From Branchiostoma lanceolatum (lineage: Eukaryota > Chordata > Leptocardii > Amphioxiformes > Branchiostomatidae), in contig NC_089735.1 of NCBI RefSeq assembly GCF_035083965.1, positions 6,970,001-7,034,000 of the forward strand: 64,000 nt of DNA. The letters run 5' to 3'. Positions 12,776 to 43,002 of this stretch are shown here, in pieces (position 1 is the stretch's first letter; each line of letters opens with the position of its first letter). Under the pieces are notes generated by a model. It ran no database searches. It was given only the letters and a program-made list of their open reading frames with translations, and was not told the DNA's origin. A program made the position numbers and the translations under genes.

Positions 12776-15700
12776 TGCATGCAGTGGCCACGGATGGACT
12801 TTGCAAATGTTTTGACTTCTACTAAGCGTAGACATTACTAGCTATATCAAACAATGCTGTAGGCATTGTCTGTTTTCTATCATTCTTTTATTTATCATAT
12901 GTAATCATCATTTTCTATGAACAGCAACTAATATTTCAAACGTAGCCAATGATAAAGTTTATGAATTGTTATCAATCATCGTTGAGAAGTCTCAAGAGGT
13001 TCTGAGCATATTTTCAAAATTGTATGAAAGAGTCGTTGTTCCTGGTTCTTCTGTTTCTGTTTTGGACATTTGTTTGTGTCAACTTTGTTGTGTATATTTA
13101 TTTTGATTACTGTACACGTGTCATGCCTGCGCATATACACCTCTATCATTCACAAAGGCTTTGATTCCACGGGCATAAGCAGATATTGACAAGTTCTTAT
13201 TGAGCACATAATGAGGAGTCATACCGGTTGCTGCATGTGTGCGGGCGCCTCTCGCGGTACCCAGGTGTTGGTAGAATCACTTCTGCGCCGGTACATTCGG
13301 GTGAAATGGAAGTTAAGTGGATTATATTCTTTCTGCTGCATCTTTTGGTGTGAGGCGGAGCGCTTTCCAGTGGGGCCGCTTCTAGACTGCCGCCCATACA
13401 GGAAGGGTGAGCGGACAAATACCGCTTTACTATGTGCCTACTTCTTCAATGATTGTGATATTTTAGCTAGATCTGAAAAAATGATTTTCAAAAGTAAGTA
13501 AGAAAACTAAAGAAACAAATAAAAGATATGTAGGAAAGCTATGTCAGAAATAGGGTACTCTGATTCTAACAATGCCAGTTGACGTTGACCAATTAGAAGG
13601 CTCCATTTTGCCTTAGCCATCGGTCATTATTACTCCGTAGTCATCACTTGAGATCTCCACATAAATCCAACATGGCGGTCAAATGTCTGGTAAGTGGGCC
13701 TATTTCTTTCAGCTTGACCTATAACCTCACAAATTCATCAAAATGCGTAAACTTCAATATTAAAATGGCTATGTGATGATAACTTTAAAGAACCGCTTTC
13801 CTTCGGAGTATACAGTGTAGTACGGTTTGGTCGGCTCCTATAACCGCATCATAAAGAACCTCGTTTGCTTCGCTCACTCGGTGGTTTATTCAGTTGTAAT
13901 AGGCATCGTACCAGGTTCGTGCTGGACATGTCAGGCATACGACAATATTGTCAGTAGTACTAGTTAAGAACTATTAGTGACCACTGCATGTATAGAATAT
14001 GTATATAGATGATAGAAAATTGAAAGTACCTGAGAAAGACAGTGAAGCAGCTTATAGCGAAAAGGATCGAAAGTAGAAAATAAAAACGTAAGCATTCTCC
14101 AAAGGAAATTGATTATTGGAAAGGGCTGATGAAGTGACGTAAATCAATTAGACCAATGATTTATAATTCCACATTACCTGGCCTACTTTTTTCTACCCCA
14201 TACATCCTGATTTGCGTTTATGAGAATGTATGGTAGAATATATGGTTTACTGGCTGTCATTCTACACTGCGATCCGAGGGAGTCAGAGAAGCACTGCTCC
14301 ATGAGGAAATGTAGACTGTTCAGTTCCAGAGCTCCCACGGCGTTTTGCAGTGGGCACCGGTAGACCGTCATGTATCATCAAAACAAATAGAGACGCCCCG
14401 TGTATTATTAGTCTCCAGTCCCCGACAATGATTAGTGGTGATGAATTCGCCATGTTTCCGCTTGGTTACAAGCGCTCTGGTCGCCGCCGTGGAAAAGGCT
14501 CTACTGGTGAGAGATGAAATACGACAATATAAGCCTCTACTTCACTTCACGCGGGCTGTAGACACGATTACCACATTGTAAGCCATTCTTCCCTTCACGC
14601 TACTGACTCAACCCCTGTACAAATAACCTGGCTGGAAACAAGATTAATACCTCCGGCTCGCAAAAGTCATTACTTATACGAAATGTTCGATGAAACTTAA
14701 TACGATTATGACTTTTCAGTTTTCATTACAAATTGAGTTTTGCAGTAACGACCTTGCCTCGCCTTGGGCGTATTGGCTTAGTGGCATGGCAGCCCCATTA
14801 TGCTTCTAAATAAGGAGCTCATGATATTGCAATATTTATAATATCATGACATAATTACAAGGTGTCTATAATTGTGTTTGAGGCTCATTAAACAATTAAT
14901 CCGCGGTAGGTATTATGTGGGGGTGGTCGCCCTTCGTGACTGTTCTTCCGAACATAAGCAATATTGACAGCGGATTGCGTTTACTCGAGCCGCTCTCATT
15001 TGTACGGGGACCGGCGGGTAGCTGTGCGAGCAGACTGCGGGACGATTCTAATCTGGGAACAAGGTCGGGCTTCCCTTACCATTCATCAGACTACCCGTCT
15101 GGGGAACTGTCAGAACAAGGCTTCCAGGGGCGAGACTGGAGCCGCGAGGGTTAACTCTGTGGGTGAGGTACACTGTCGGTACTAGTCATCGCCGTACGCA
15201 CGCCGATCGAACGGTCGGGCGGGATTGATCGGCACATCGGCCCGTAACAACAGCCCACCCGTCTCGGCACGCTGACCCGGGGAGAACCCTACACGTGCAG
15301 GTAATCACCCTTGTAATGTTGCCTGCGATAGACTTTCACACCGTCCATTGCCAAAGAACGTAGAAAGGGCGTTGGACCCCCATCTCACCCACCCCTTCTC
15401 TCACCAGTGTGCTGTGGAATTATCTTCCAGTATAGAACGGGCCGCTGCGCCACTGGGCTTTCTTGTAAATATTTGATTACAAACTTTGCTGATCGTCCAA
15501 TATATCTATTTTAAGGCGGCCCAAATAATGCCGTTTCGATAGGCCGGTGCCACAAGTGACAAATAAAATTTGGGTGATGAAATTATTGGTGCAGTCATTG
15601 GTTTGGATTGGAGCGGGAACCAATAGTCGGCCTGGGTCGGAGCGAGGGAGCTTAGGCCGAGTCTTTATCCGCGGTTATTGTGAGGGACACCGGCTCACAT

Positions 15701-17481
15701 CGCCCAGCGGCACGGACTGGTCTTCCCGCCGGCCTTACAAAAACGCCTAGGCGGTCAGACAAGACCGCAGAGTAAGGCTTGTCTCTAGGATTGCGACGAA
15801 AAGGTATGTGCTTTTAATTAGCCCATTGCTGTCTCCTTCTCTGATATTTCTGATTGAAGGTACTGAGATCAACGTGGTAGATACAGAAACGGCAGAGATT
15901 TATGTGAAACCGTACAGCTCTGCTGTTCTTTACCCTTGTGCCCGTTTAGATACTTCAAACTATTTCTACACCTTCTGGTCTACATTTAGATCGCTAATAT
16001 TTGTCTCAATAATCAGCCTTATAATCGGTACTGTGTGAAATATTGTGATTTTCGGCGGGATTCGGTCATTCCAAGTTGTGCGGATCCCAGTACACGTCTG
16101 CGGTTTACGCCAGCAATATTGTTGTTGGAGCCCCCGGGCAGGGCAGGACCCGTAAGTCCCAGTTGATTAGCCACTGACACGAGTTCGACAAGGACCAGCT
16201 ACAAGGGACACAATTAAAAGCGGAATTATTAACCGCTCAAAGGGGGAAGGCGGTGTCATTTTTCATAACCGATCTATTTTGTATGTGCAACAAGGACATA
16301 TGGATACTAGGTCATCTCTTGATAATTGGACAAAACAAAATTATACACCTCCATTTGGGCGATAGACAAACAATGTATATATAGATATAGATAAATATGA
16401 TACATTTTCAATACCAAAATTGATATAGTACAGTCCAACCTTTCTAACATTTTAAAACAATGTATTAATGTTACCATAGCCAGTCGTTTAATTTTGGTAA
16501 TGTAGAAAGCGGCATATTTTGCCTATGGTTATGGATAAACGGACATAAATCATGCCGTCGTATTATCGACTGGTTTGCAACAAGATCTCTGGTGGATAAT
16601 GTTTTACGTACACGGAACTACCGTCTATTCACATCGCTGTTACACGTACAAAAAGGGGAAACCAAGGGATAAGAGTTCCATGTTGAATCTGAACAAATTC
16701 ATGAATGTGTTTTAGTGCTTTGATAAACCAACAAAAATATAATCTTATGTTCAGTTATGCCGAGGGAGAGGGCTTACATGTATGTTTTCTGTAAAATATT
16801 ATTTATTTTCATTGCTTCTAAAAAGATGTCAAACCCCCAAAACTTAGATTCTATCAACCATTTGTATTGCATGTCACTATCGTTATCTTGCACTGTCCGT
16901 AAACTTATATGTTTCAATTAGACCTTGCACAAGAACTTGCAAATGAAACGTAAACTATTGTAAAGAGACTGACAACATTGACACAGGGATGTTACCGCTA
17001 CCAGCTGTGTGTTGAGATGAAGGTGAAAACTTATATGATATTGGCAAGGTGCTTTAGCATGTTTACTTAAAATTGACCAAGAACTGAACGTAGTTTTTGC
17101 ATCTGTTACTGTTTGAGTACGTATATCTGTGTTGAACCATGTCTTGCATATTTGTCAAACATTGAAGGAGAGGTCTGCGCAAAGAGTGCCAAAAACTTCA
17201 ATTCAAATGATGACACAACGCCTGATACTTGCTAACCATGACAAAATACACCCAAAATATTTTTGCACAGGTAGAGCCCCTAGCTAAAACAAAGGCGTTT
17301 CATACATTAAAATATAGATACTCGTGTACAGAACCAAGAAATACCAATTTTGTAATGGGGATAGTGAGAAAATCAGCTAAGACACATGTCACGATTCCAA
17401 CTTCTGTGAATACATGCGTGATTGCAATGGTAGGAAAATGATCTCTAACGCCATTACTCTATGTAAAGAAATGACACTCAA

Positions 17482-17565
17482 ATGTAGCGAACGACTTTTG
17501 CCATGTAGCGAAACGACTTCTACCATGTAGTGAAACAACTCCTGCCATGTAGCGACATGGCTGTA
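17482..17565. repeat. 22-bp tandem repeat, 3.5 copies
   Basis: The unit is approximately atgtagcgaaacgacttctgcc. Copies 1 to 3 are adjacent and a partial copy ends in atgtagcgacatgg. Confidence 0.88.
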
Positions 17566-18729
17566 GCAAACTTACAGTGTAGTAAAAGAATCAGTTACCT
17601 GAACGGAGAACTGTTGAGAAACACTCTTAACATTAGAATCAACCGAGTTGGCGATGTGACGTGTAAGGATCGTGGCTTTGAAGTACAACGTTGCAGAGCT
17701 GCGGAAAAACGTTGTTTATAGCGGCCAATTTTTGCAGTGAGTTACGACACTTTGTCAGCAGAACATGGCAAGGAAAGGACGCATGTGAACAAAGCACCCT
17801 TTATTTCTAATCAATAGCCCAAGAACGTTTCTGCACATGTTCAACTTGCATTACGAGATATCATTTTGCTTGTCTGCTTCTTATCACAGTTTTTCTCCTA
17901 TTCATCTCTTTCTAGTTTTCAGTACTTTCGCGTTTGTCTGTAAGGCCTGGGTAGAGCTATGTTTGGTTTAGTATGTATTTGTGTCAGATGCTCTAAGGTA
18001 GATCCTGACGGGGTGCTTTGAAAGTAGTTTGTAGGAAGTGCATCTTGCATTTCGTGATTTGAGGTCTTGTCGATGTGGGATCTGTGTAGTGACTCGAGGA
18101 TAAGCCTTACTGTATGATTTTGGAGTTTTTGCTGATTTTTAGACGAGCATCTGCCAAAACTGCTCTAATTCCACATCACAATAGTCATCAAAATCGTATA
18201 TTTAGATAGTATAGCTAATGTCTCTTTGTAAGGGGGGTTAGTATTACATTAGTACAAATATAATAGTCCCATGGAATTTTGATTTGCCGATTGCCTTCTC
18301 ATCTCTGCAGGAAAAATCTAGAATAGGAAGATTACTAGGGCAAGATAAATCCATGAGATTTCCTCTAATACCACATGTATAGGTATCATGTAGATGTATC
18401 TCCTCAAATGTGTCTCTAATGACTATTTTGTAGTGCTTAGAAAGCCTCTGTTTATGAATAGAAAATATGAACCCTTAGGCAAATGATTACTAATGTGCAA
18501 ATAATGCCCAATGGTACTTGATTTAAGTAGAAGCACCGAAACCTAGCTGCGTCGACGGAATGTTAACGTTTTGTATGAAACTTACTGAATGACATGCCTT
18601 TTAATTACATATTTCATGACAATTTCAATAAATGATTTATATTGCATAGCTTGTTAATCATACTGTATTTTCCTTTGTAGTAACGTCGAGTAGGTAAGAG
18701 TCTGCAGCGGCCAGGTCTCGCCAACAAAG

Positions 18730-18739
18730 TCTCGCGAGA
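18730..18739. promoter_or_regulatory. TCTCGCGAGA palindrome upstream of DRGX start
   Basis: A perfect 10-bp palindrome lies 19 bp before the DRGX ATG. This word is a known core-promoter element in animals, associated with TATA-less transcription. Its function here is inference. A polypyrimidine-AG at 18670-18680 could alternatively mark the acceptor of a 5' UTR exon, in which case the motif is transcribed. Confidence 0.35.
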
Positions 18740-18758
18740 GTTTGGATCTGAGGAGAGG

Positions 18759-37735
<18,977 letters not shown>

Positions 37736-39039
37736 CGTCTTCAAACGCATTTCATCTTGTACAGATATCAGCGGGAATCGCACTCAAACTTTTATGAATC
37801 GAATTCCTCGTGTCCCACTTGCCTACATCTCTGCAGCAGTTGACAAAACGCCTACAGAATGACATGACTGCGCCTCGTACGTATAGAGGTATGATGGTAG
37901 GGCCTGGTCACATTCATCGTACGAGCGTCGTAAGATCACAAGCTGAGGGCGTTCGTGGGATAGTCATGCACATTTCGTAATTTAGCTTATTACGGTAAAA
38001 AGCCTTGTAAGATCATTGCTGGTGGCTGCTTCCGACACAGCTGGCTTGAAAATTTTACACCATCAAAATCGTGCGACGGCCTATGACGACTGTGACCGCG
38101 CCGTAAGATTTAGGTCAAATGAAGCGTGGACAGTCTGTGCGATTTCATACCAGCCAGGACCACACAGGAGCAGTGAAGAGACGATAACGCTCAGCCGGCT
38201 TTAGTTTATCGGAAGATGTAGGCACGATCAGGATATTTCAAAATCTGCGACTTTCTGTAGGGCAACACAGGGAAGTGAATCGATTGTTTAGAAATGAGAA
38301 AGGAAAGGGTACAAAGATAGTTGTTGACAGATGAACCTCACAGTTGAAAAACCATACAGATTTTACCGTTCTTTCTATGCAGAGTCAGTGTTTGTCATCA
38401 TGCATGCCAAGCAGAGTAAGTCCAATATGGATTGATACGTTTGGAAACCGGATGGACGAAACCAGAGAAAATGCAGAATAATGATTGTACTACATGCCCT
38501 GGGCAAGTTAGCACACAGGCGTCAAATTCACCAAACATTTACATTTGAGCAGAATAAGAAAGCTGCTGAGACTCGAGCTAAGGAACTTTCCATTGATTGT
38601 GCATTTGGTTGGCAAACTGACATGCAATTAACACTACACGGGTGAGAATGTGTCATAAAGGCCTGCATAAGGCTAATGCAGCTATTCGTTCTTTTGTCAA
38701 TGATTACACCACCCAGTTAAGAACCGAGTTGTCAGGTAAAATGCAAATCTGTATTCTGTCTTTACGCGCTGAAATATGCATCGGGAACCATTCTACCGGA
38801 GTGTTCCTTCATTTCTGTACAGAGACATTTGTTTTGAAGGAAGGAGATATGGAAAATGGAATTAATAAACCGTCATATGATACCGATACGAATTCAGTGA
38901 CACTTAGTCTTGTAGTATCCGGCGTCTCTTATATGTTTTACCAAACTGCGCATCATAATCAATCCAGTATCACATATCACTTCCTGGTTCTTTAAGTATG
39001 TCCTCTATTTTCTTGTATCCGTCTACATATTTGTAAATA
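37736..39039. other. Intergenic, convergent DRGX / LRRC75-like 3' ends
   Basis: About 1.3 kb that must include both 3' UTRs. I see no clear AATAAA for either gene and no conserved RNA structure. A 117-codon open frame at 38642-38995 has no recognisable domain and is left uncalled. Confidence 0.6.
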
Positions 39040-39231
39040 TCACACCAGCTGTAGTGCTAGGATGTCTGGGTCTTCGTAGTCTTCGTCGTCCACGGCTTCC
39101 ACGATGGTGACCTGCCCAGTGGCTAGCTCCCGGAGGGACGGTTCTCTGGCATGAGGGGACCACCTGGCCAGCAGAAGCTGACACATATCGCCTGACATCA
39201 CAGCGATGTTGTAGTTATTTCCAAGAGCAAC
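39040..39231 (-). CDS. LRRC75-like exon 8 (C-terminus, stop)
   Basis: Encodes VALGNNYNIAVMSGDMCQLL, followed by a basic segment and an acidic tail (VDDEDYEDPD) ending LALQLV and TGA. The LGNN motif continues the last LRR begun in exon 7. Confidence 0.85.
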   Translation of the reverse strand, partial: VALGNNYNIAVMSGDMCQLLLARWSPHAREPSLRELATGQVTIVEAVDDEDYEDPDILALQLV

Positions 39232-40825
39232 CTATCGTGAAAGAGAACAAGTCATTATTGACGATCCTACATAATTTGATCATGGATGATATTAGGGATT
39301 CATAATGATTTCTCCCAGCGGGCATCAATATCAAAATATATGTAGGAAATAGAACGGACATTCCCCATTGCCACAATCAAGAAGTTAATTGGAATTATGT
39401 CCTAGAAAATCCCAAAGGTGCAAACAAGGCCAAAGAAAGTAGGCGGCCATACTTGATTTCTGCCTAATTATCTTAACTTGCTGATGAATTTTGAGACGTG
39501 ACCTTGTCTTTGTAGCCTCCGAGACAGAAACAAGATGGAAAGGGTAGAATGTATGAGAAGTTGGGAGCAGACTGAATAAGGACAATGCCAAGATATCCTT
39601 ACCCAGTACGTGAACTCCTTACCTAATATACATATAACAACAGGTACGATTCAGAGGGTTTGCATGAACAATGGATTGCGTTAACTTTGGTGTACGTGGA
39701 GACAACAGTAAAGACAAAGATAGACACATAAATCGAGATCAGGACATACCACGAGGCTGCATGCAGTGTTGAGAATGATTGCTATGTGTCGCTTTTGAAC
39801 CGTTACAACTTCAGCACCAAGGACGTGTATACTGACATCTCGTGTTGACAATGATTACTACTTGCCAGATATATAATAATTTAGGCAGGGCTGTTTCACG
39901 CACTGAGTGAAATGCAGGAAAGTGATACAACAAATTCCTGTACAGTGTATGAAAATCTGGGGTTAAGAAGAGTCGAAATACTGTATTTTTGGCTGTATTG
40001 TCATAAGACCTTTTTTTTCAGAGACTTGTAAACATTTGTAACCAGTTGTTTACTGCAGTAAACAGATATAACGTTATGTCACTATAAACCTAACCTGTGT
40101 GAGACTTGGGAAAGCGCTGGGGTCCGCCATGGAGTAAACCAGTCCGTCAACCGTCTCCTTCCGTAAGTAATTCCCAACCAAGTCCAGGCTCTGAAGGACC
40201 TGCATTTTTTCTAAAGTCGGTAGGAGGCACTGCAATCCCTGTAATGCCGTAGGAAGAATTGCATGACAAGCTGCGCACAACAGTAATGAAAAAATAATAC
40301 TATTTCTCTACTAAATGATAAAAGAAAAACATAGTTTAATTGGGCCTTCCTCAGAAAATGTTTGATATTTTGAGATAACTGCAGAATCAGCAAGAAATCT
40401 TATACCTCCGTGAAATATCTATAGGTTTTGCGATTTTGATAATGCCTAGCGACCACAGATGTTCCTCCCCTTCCCCTCTTTCCCTTAATCAACCCCAGCT
40501 ATCTCCCTCCCACAGGAAGTCATTTGTTGGGGACAACTGACCAACAGGAAGGGTGTCCCTATTGTAATGCTGCAGTACCTGAAAATACTGCTAGGGGGCT
40601 GATTTGCCTTTTCGCGGTAGAGACGACATGAGCGGTACGTACGTGGTCTGTGAGCCTGTTGTAGCTGAGGTCCAGGTGTGTCATGGTGTCTATGTTGGCG
40701 TCCAGCACCTTGTCTAGTTTCAGTAGCTCCTTGTCTTTCAACATGGCGCCGCATAGAGACAGAGCCTCCAAACCTCTGCAGTCAGCTGCTACTGAAACAC
40801 GGATACGTACACGGTGTTGACGAGG

Positions 40826-40867
<42 letters not shown>

Positions 40868-40888
40868 CAGCGTGTGTGTGTGTGTGTG

Positions 40889-40921
<33 letters not shown>

Positions 40922-43002
40922 AATAATAATAATGCTGATGTGTGCGGATGTGTGTACATTTTAGACAAATCAGCCGAGAGGCTCGGTAGGCGTTACTCTA
41001 CCGTCGACTTAGGAATGTCGTGTAAAATGCCTTTCCCAGTGGTACAATACCGGGTGTGTCAAAGAATCTAACCAGAGACCGATTGGTTCTGAGCCGGCAA
41101 CGCTAACGCTCTAACCATTACGCCAAACCGAAGCCAGAGCTTAATTCAAATACGTACACATGAAGTCAAACCTCTTCTTGCCACACACACTGGCGGGGGG
41201 ACTGAGATGTCTGATGAAGTTCGTACACTCCATCTGTAGCGACTCCGGGTCCTGCTGCTTCAACAGGAGGTTCAACCTGCGGACAGAAATACACAGTAGA
41301 CATGCGCAGGGCTTCGTACCTAAATGTAACATCAGGTACATACACAGGTAGAGGTTTTGGTGCAGGAATACACAGTAGACATGTGCAGGGCTTCGTACCT
41401 AAATGTAACATCATGTACATACACAGGAACAGAGGTTTAGGTACAGGAATACACAGTAGACATGTGCAGGGCTTCGTACCTAAATGTAACATCAGGTACA
41501 TACACAGGTAGAGGTTTTGGTACAGGAATACACAGTAGACATGCGCAGGGCTTCGTACCTAAATGTAACATCAGGTACATACACAGGTAGAGGTTTTGGT
41601 ACAGGAATACACAGTAGACATGCGCAGGGCTTCGTACCTAAATGTAACATCAGGTACATGCACGGGTAGGGAGGTTTAGGTACAGGAATACACAGTAGAC
41701 ATGCGCAGGGCTTCGTACCTACAAGGGGGAACTATAAGAAAAAGAATACTATTTTTTCATTACATAGTAAGGACTGCGTATGACTGCTGTAAAACATGGT
41801 CAGTTCTAAAGATGTTGAAGTTTCATCTTCACCTGGTAATGTACCCTGCTGTCTTCTGGTCCACAAGAAAGCTGTCGGCGTCTTGAACCTCAGGGTCTTC
41901 TAAGGCACATATCTGGTGAAGACAGTAGAAGTAAAGGTCGCCTCAAAAGTTATTCAAAGATCGTTCAAATTGTTTGTCTGTATTGATTGTTGCAATAACG
42001 TAATCAAACAAAATTTACAAATAAATGTGTGCATAGTATATAGTAAACGCCGTTACCTGTGTAAGGTCCTTTAGAATGTCCAGGGCCCGTTCAGAATGCC
42101 CTCTCAGTGCCAGACTACAGAATCTGTAGGTAGAGTAATGAAACTGTAATGAAAATGATACTATCCTTTTTCTTATAGCTCTCTCTTGTTCTTCGTGGCT
42201 CTTTTCCTCGTATTTTAACCAAAAGAAACTTCAACTCGAATGTGAAAAGGCTAGTATTAGGGTAGTGTGGAGATATACGCTATAGACATTGTGACATTCA
42301 TTGACTCAGGTATTGAAAAGTTTCTTTTAATCAAAAGTTGTTGCTTTTGGCTATTTTTGCGACTTTGCATACATTTTGCAAGATTTTTGTCCTCAAGCCA
42401 TCGACATTCCCCGTGCACGTGACGCCACAGATGTGAATGTCCAGGGAATTTGCGGTCCTAATCTTGTCGGGCTCTTACATGTTATATGTGTATACTTATA
42501 ATAATGTCCACTCCAGTCAAACACACGACAGTTGGTGATGCGTACATATAATCGGACCACAAAGCGTGTGACCTGTGTGCCAAGGGATTGATTTATAATC
42601 TCTAAGGATACCCCTTGTCTCTGTAGAGTAGTGTGCATGTAGATTAACAGATAAGGAATGTTTACCTCCTGATGACAGACACGCGTAGTCGCCAGGGGTC
42701 GCCCGTGATCTCCCAGGTCTCGTGCCTTCCCCTGCGGTTACTCTACAAGTTAACACAGTTGGCACGTTATTCACAACGGGCTGAAATGATATTGAACGCT
42801 AAATCACAATTTTGTATGACGAAGCTATTGTCGTATTGAACCACTCAGATGTCAGCGTCGTTGTTACTAATAGTATATAACTTCCAAAGCGATACAGACA
42901 ATAACCCACTAGGTTGTTAGATCAAAAGTGGTCAGATAAGCAATAGCTCACCCCTCCATTCTGGTCTATCCATAGTCCCAGTGAACTTTTCTTGTTCCCC
43001 AT
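39040..43002 (-). CDS. LRRC75A/B-like (FAM211-type) leucine-rich repeat protein, eight coding exons
   Basis: Exons, in transcript order, are 43002-42952, 42742-42666, 42123-42057, 41912-41833, 41276-41158, 40791-40639, 40270-40095 and 39231-39040. Together they give 304 aa. Residues 1-130 are a helical region; it contains ALRGHSERALDILKDLTQ. Leucine-rich repeats follow: MTHLDLSYNRL (about 168-178), LQSLDLVGNYL (about 208-218) and LTQVALGNNYNIA (about 239-251). The layout and the words LLPTL, L.GN.L, FP.L..V.LGNN resemble vertebrate LRRC75A/B, also of about 300-340 aa. The family has no settled biochemical role. The protein is probably cytosolic, since no signal peptide or membrane segment is seen. 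MGNKKSS starts with a Met-Gly that could be N-myristoylated. The gene is head-to-head with the FSIP2-like gene. The orthology is by remembered resemblance, so it stays provisional. Confidence 0.75.
40095..40270 (-). CDS. LRRC75-like exon 7 (LRR)
   Basis: Encodes ALQGLQCLLPTLEKMQVLQS, then LDLVGNYLRKETVDGL and ADPSAFPSLTQ. Acceptor gcgcag, donor gttagg. Confidence 0.85.
40639..40791 (-). CDS. LRRC75-like exon 6 (first LRR)
   Basis: Contains GLEALSLCG and MTHLDLSYNRLTDH. The 3' end has two overlapping donors in GTACGTACC. Using the second (exon end 40639) keeps the frame into exon 7; the first (40643) would frameshift. The second is chosen for that reason only. Confidence 0.7.
40828..40920. 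repeat. (TG)n microsatellite
   Basis: About 93 bp of TG repeats with one CAGCG interruption, in LRRC75-like intron 5. Confidence 0.96.
40940..41135 (-). repeat. tRNA-derived SINE-like element
   Basis: On the minus strand an A-box-like tggcgtaatggttagagc is followed about 50 bp later by ggttagattc, a one-mismatch B box. A tail runs toward 40940. Located in LRRC75-like intron 5. Confidence 0.6.
41158..41276 (-). CDS. LRRC75-like exon 5
   Basis: Encodes LNLLLKQQDPESLQMECTNF then IRHLSPPASVCGKKRFDFM. The IRHLSPP word resembles the IYHLTPH word of vertebrate LRRC75. The donor is gtacgt. A minisatellite starts about 10 bp upstream of the acceptor. Confidence 0.8.
41286..41722. repeat. 79-81 bp minisatellite, six copies
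   Basis: Copies of acacagtagacatgcgcagg followed by gcttcgtacctaaatgtaac and atcaggtacatacacaggta begin at about 41291, 41370, 41451, 41530, 41609 and 41690. Copies 4 and 5 are nearly identical, indicating recent expansion. It lies in the intron between LRRC75-like exons 4 and 5 and reaches the exon 5 acceptor. Confidence 0.96.
41833..41912 (-). CDS. LRRC75-like exon 4
   Basis: Encodes ICALEDPEVQDADSFLVDQK and following residues. Acceptor accag, donor gtgaag. It aligns in order with the LNPVDPIS-type segment of vertebrate LRRC75. Confidence 0.72.
42057..42123 (-). CDS. LRRC75-like exon 3
   Basis: Encodes FCSLALRGHSERALDILKDL, an amphipathic helix, with acceptor ctacag and donor gtaacg. Confidence 0.75.
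42666..42742 (-). CDS. LRRC75-like exon 2
   Basis: Twenty-five codons plus two bases, between acceptor ttgtag and donor gtaaac. Arg-rich: RRGRHETWEITGDPWRLRVS. Confidence 0.7.
42952..43002 (-). CDS. LRRC75-like exon 1 (start)
   Basis: Seventeen codons beginning MGNKKSSLGLWIDQNGG, with donor gtgagc. The ATG is preceded by ggagatgtgactgag, and a tttttttag acceptor about 35 bp upstream suggests a spliced 5' UTR. Confidence 0.7.

Larger units (their letters stand above)
1..18678. other. Gene-free region upstream of DRGX
   Basis: I find no exon series or recognisable protein domain here. The open frames are short (mostly 60-135 codons), on both strands and compositionally ordinary. The interval holds the repeats listed separately: a foldback at 713, CA tract at 993, a 38-bp minisatellite at 3750, a palindromic tandem at 6245, a duplication at 8811, a SINE at 9150 and GCGC-rich elements at 10343 and 12500. 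The rest is complex AT-leaning DNA. Because it precedes a developmental homeobox gene it may hold enhancers, but I cannot identify any from sequence alone. Confidence 0.6.

Noticed and set aside
38642..38995. 117-codon open frame between DRGX and the LRRC75-like gene
   Set aside because: No recognisable domain, repeat or splice partner; could be chance or 3' UTR sequence.
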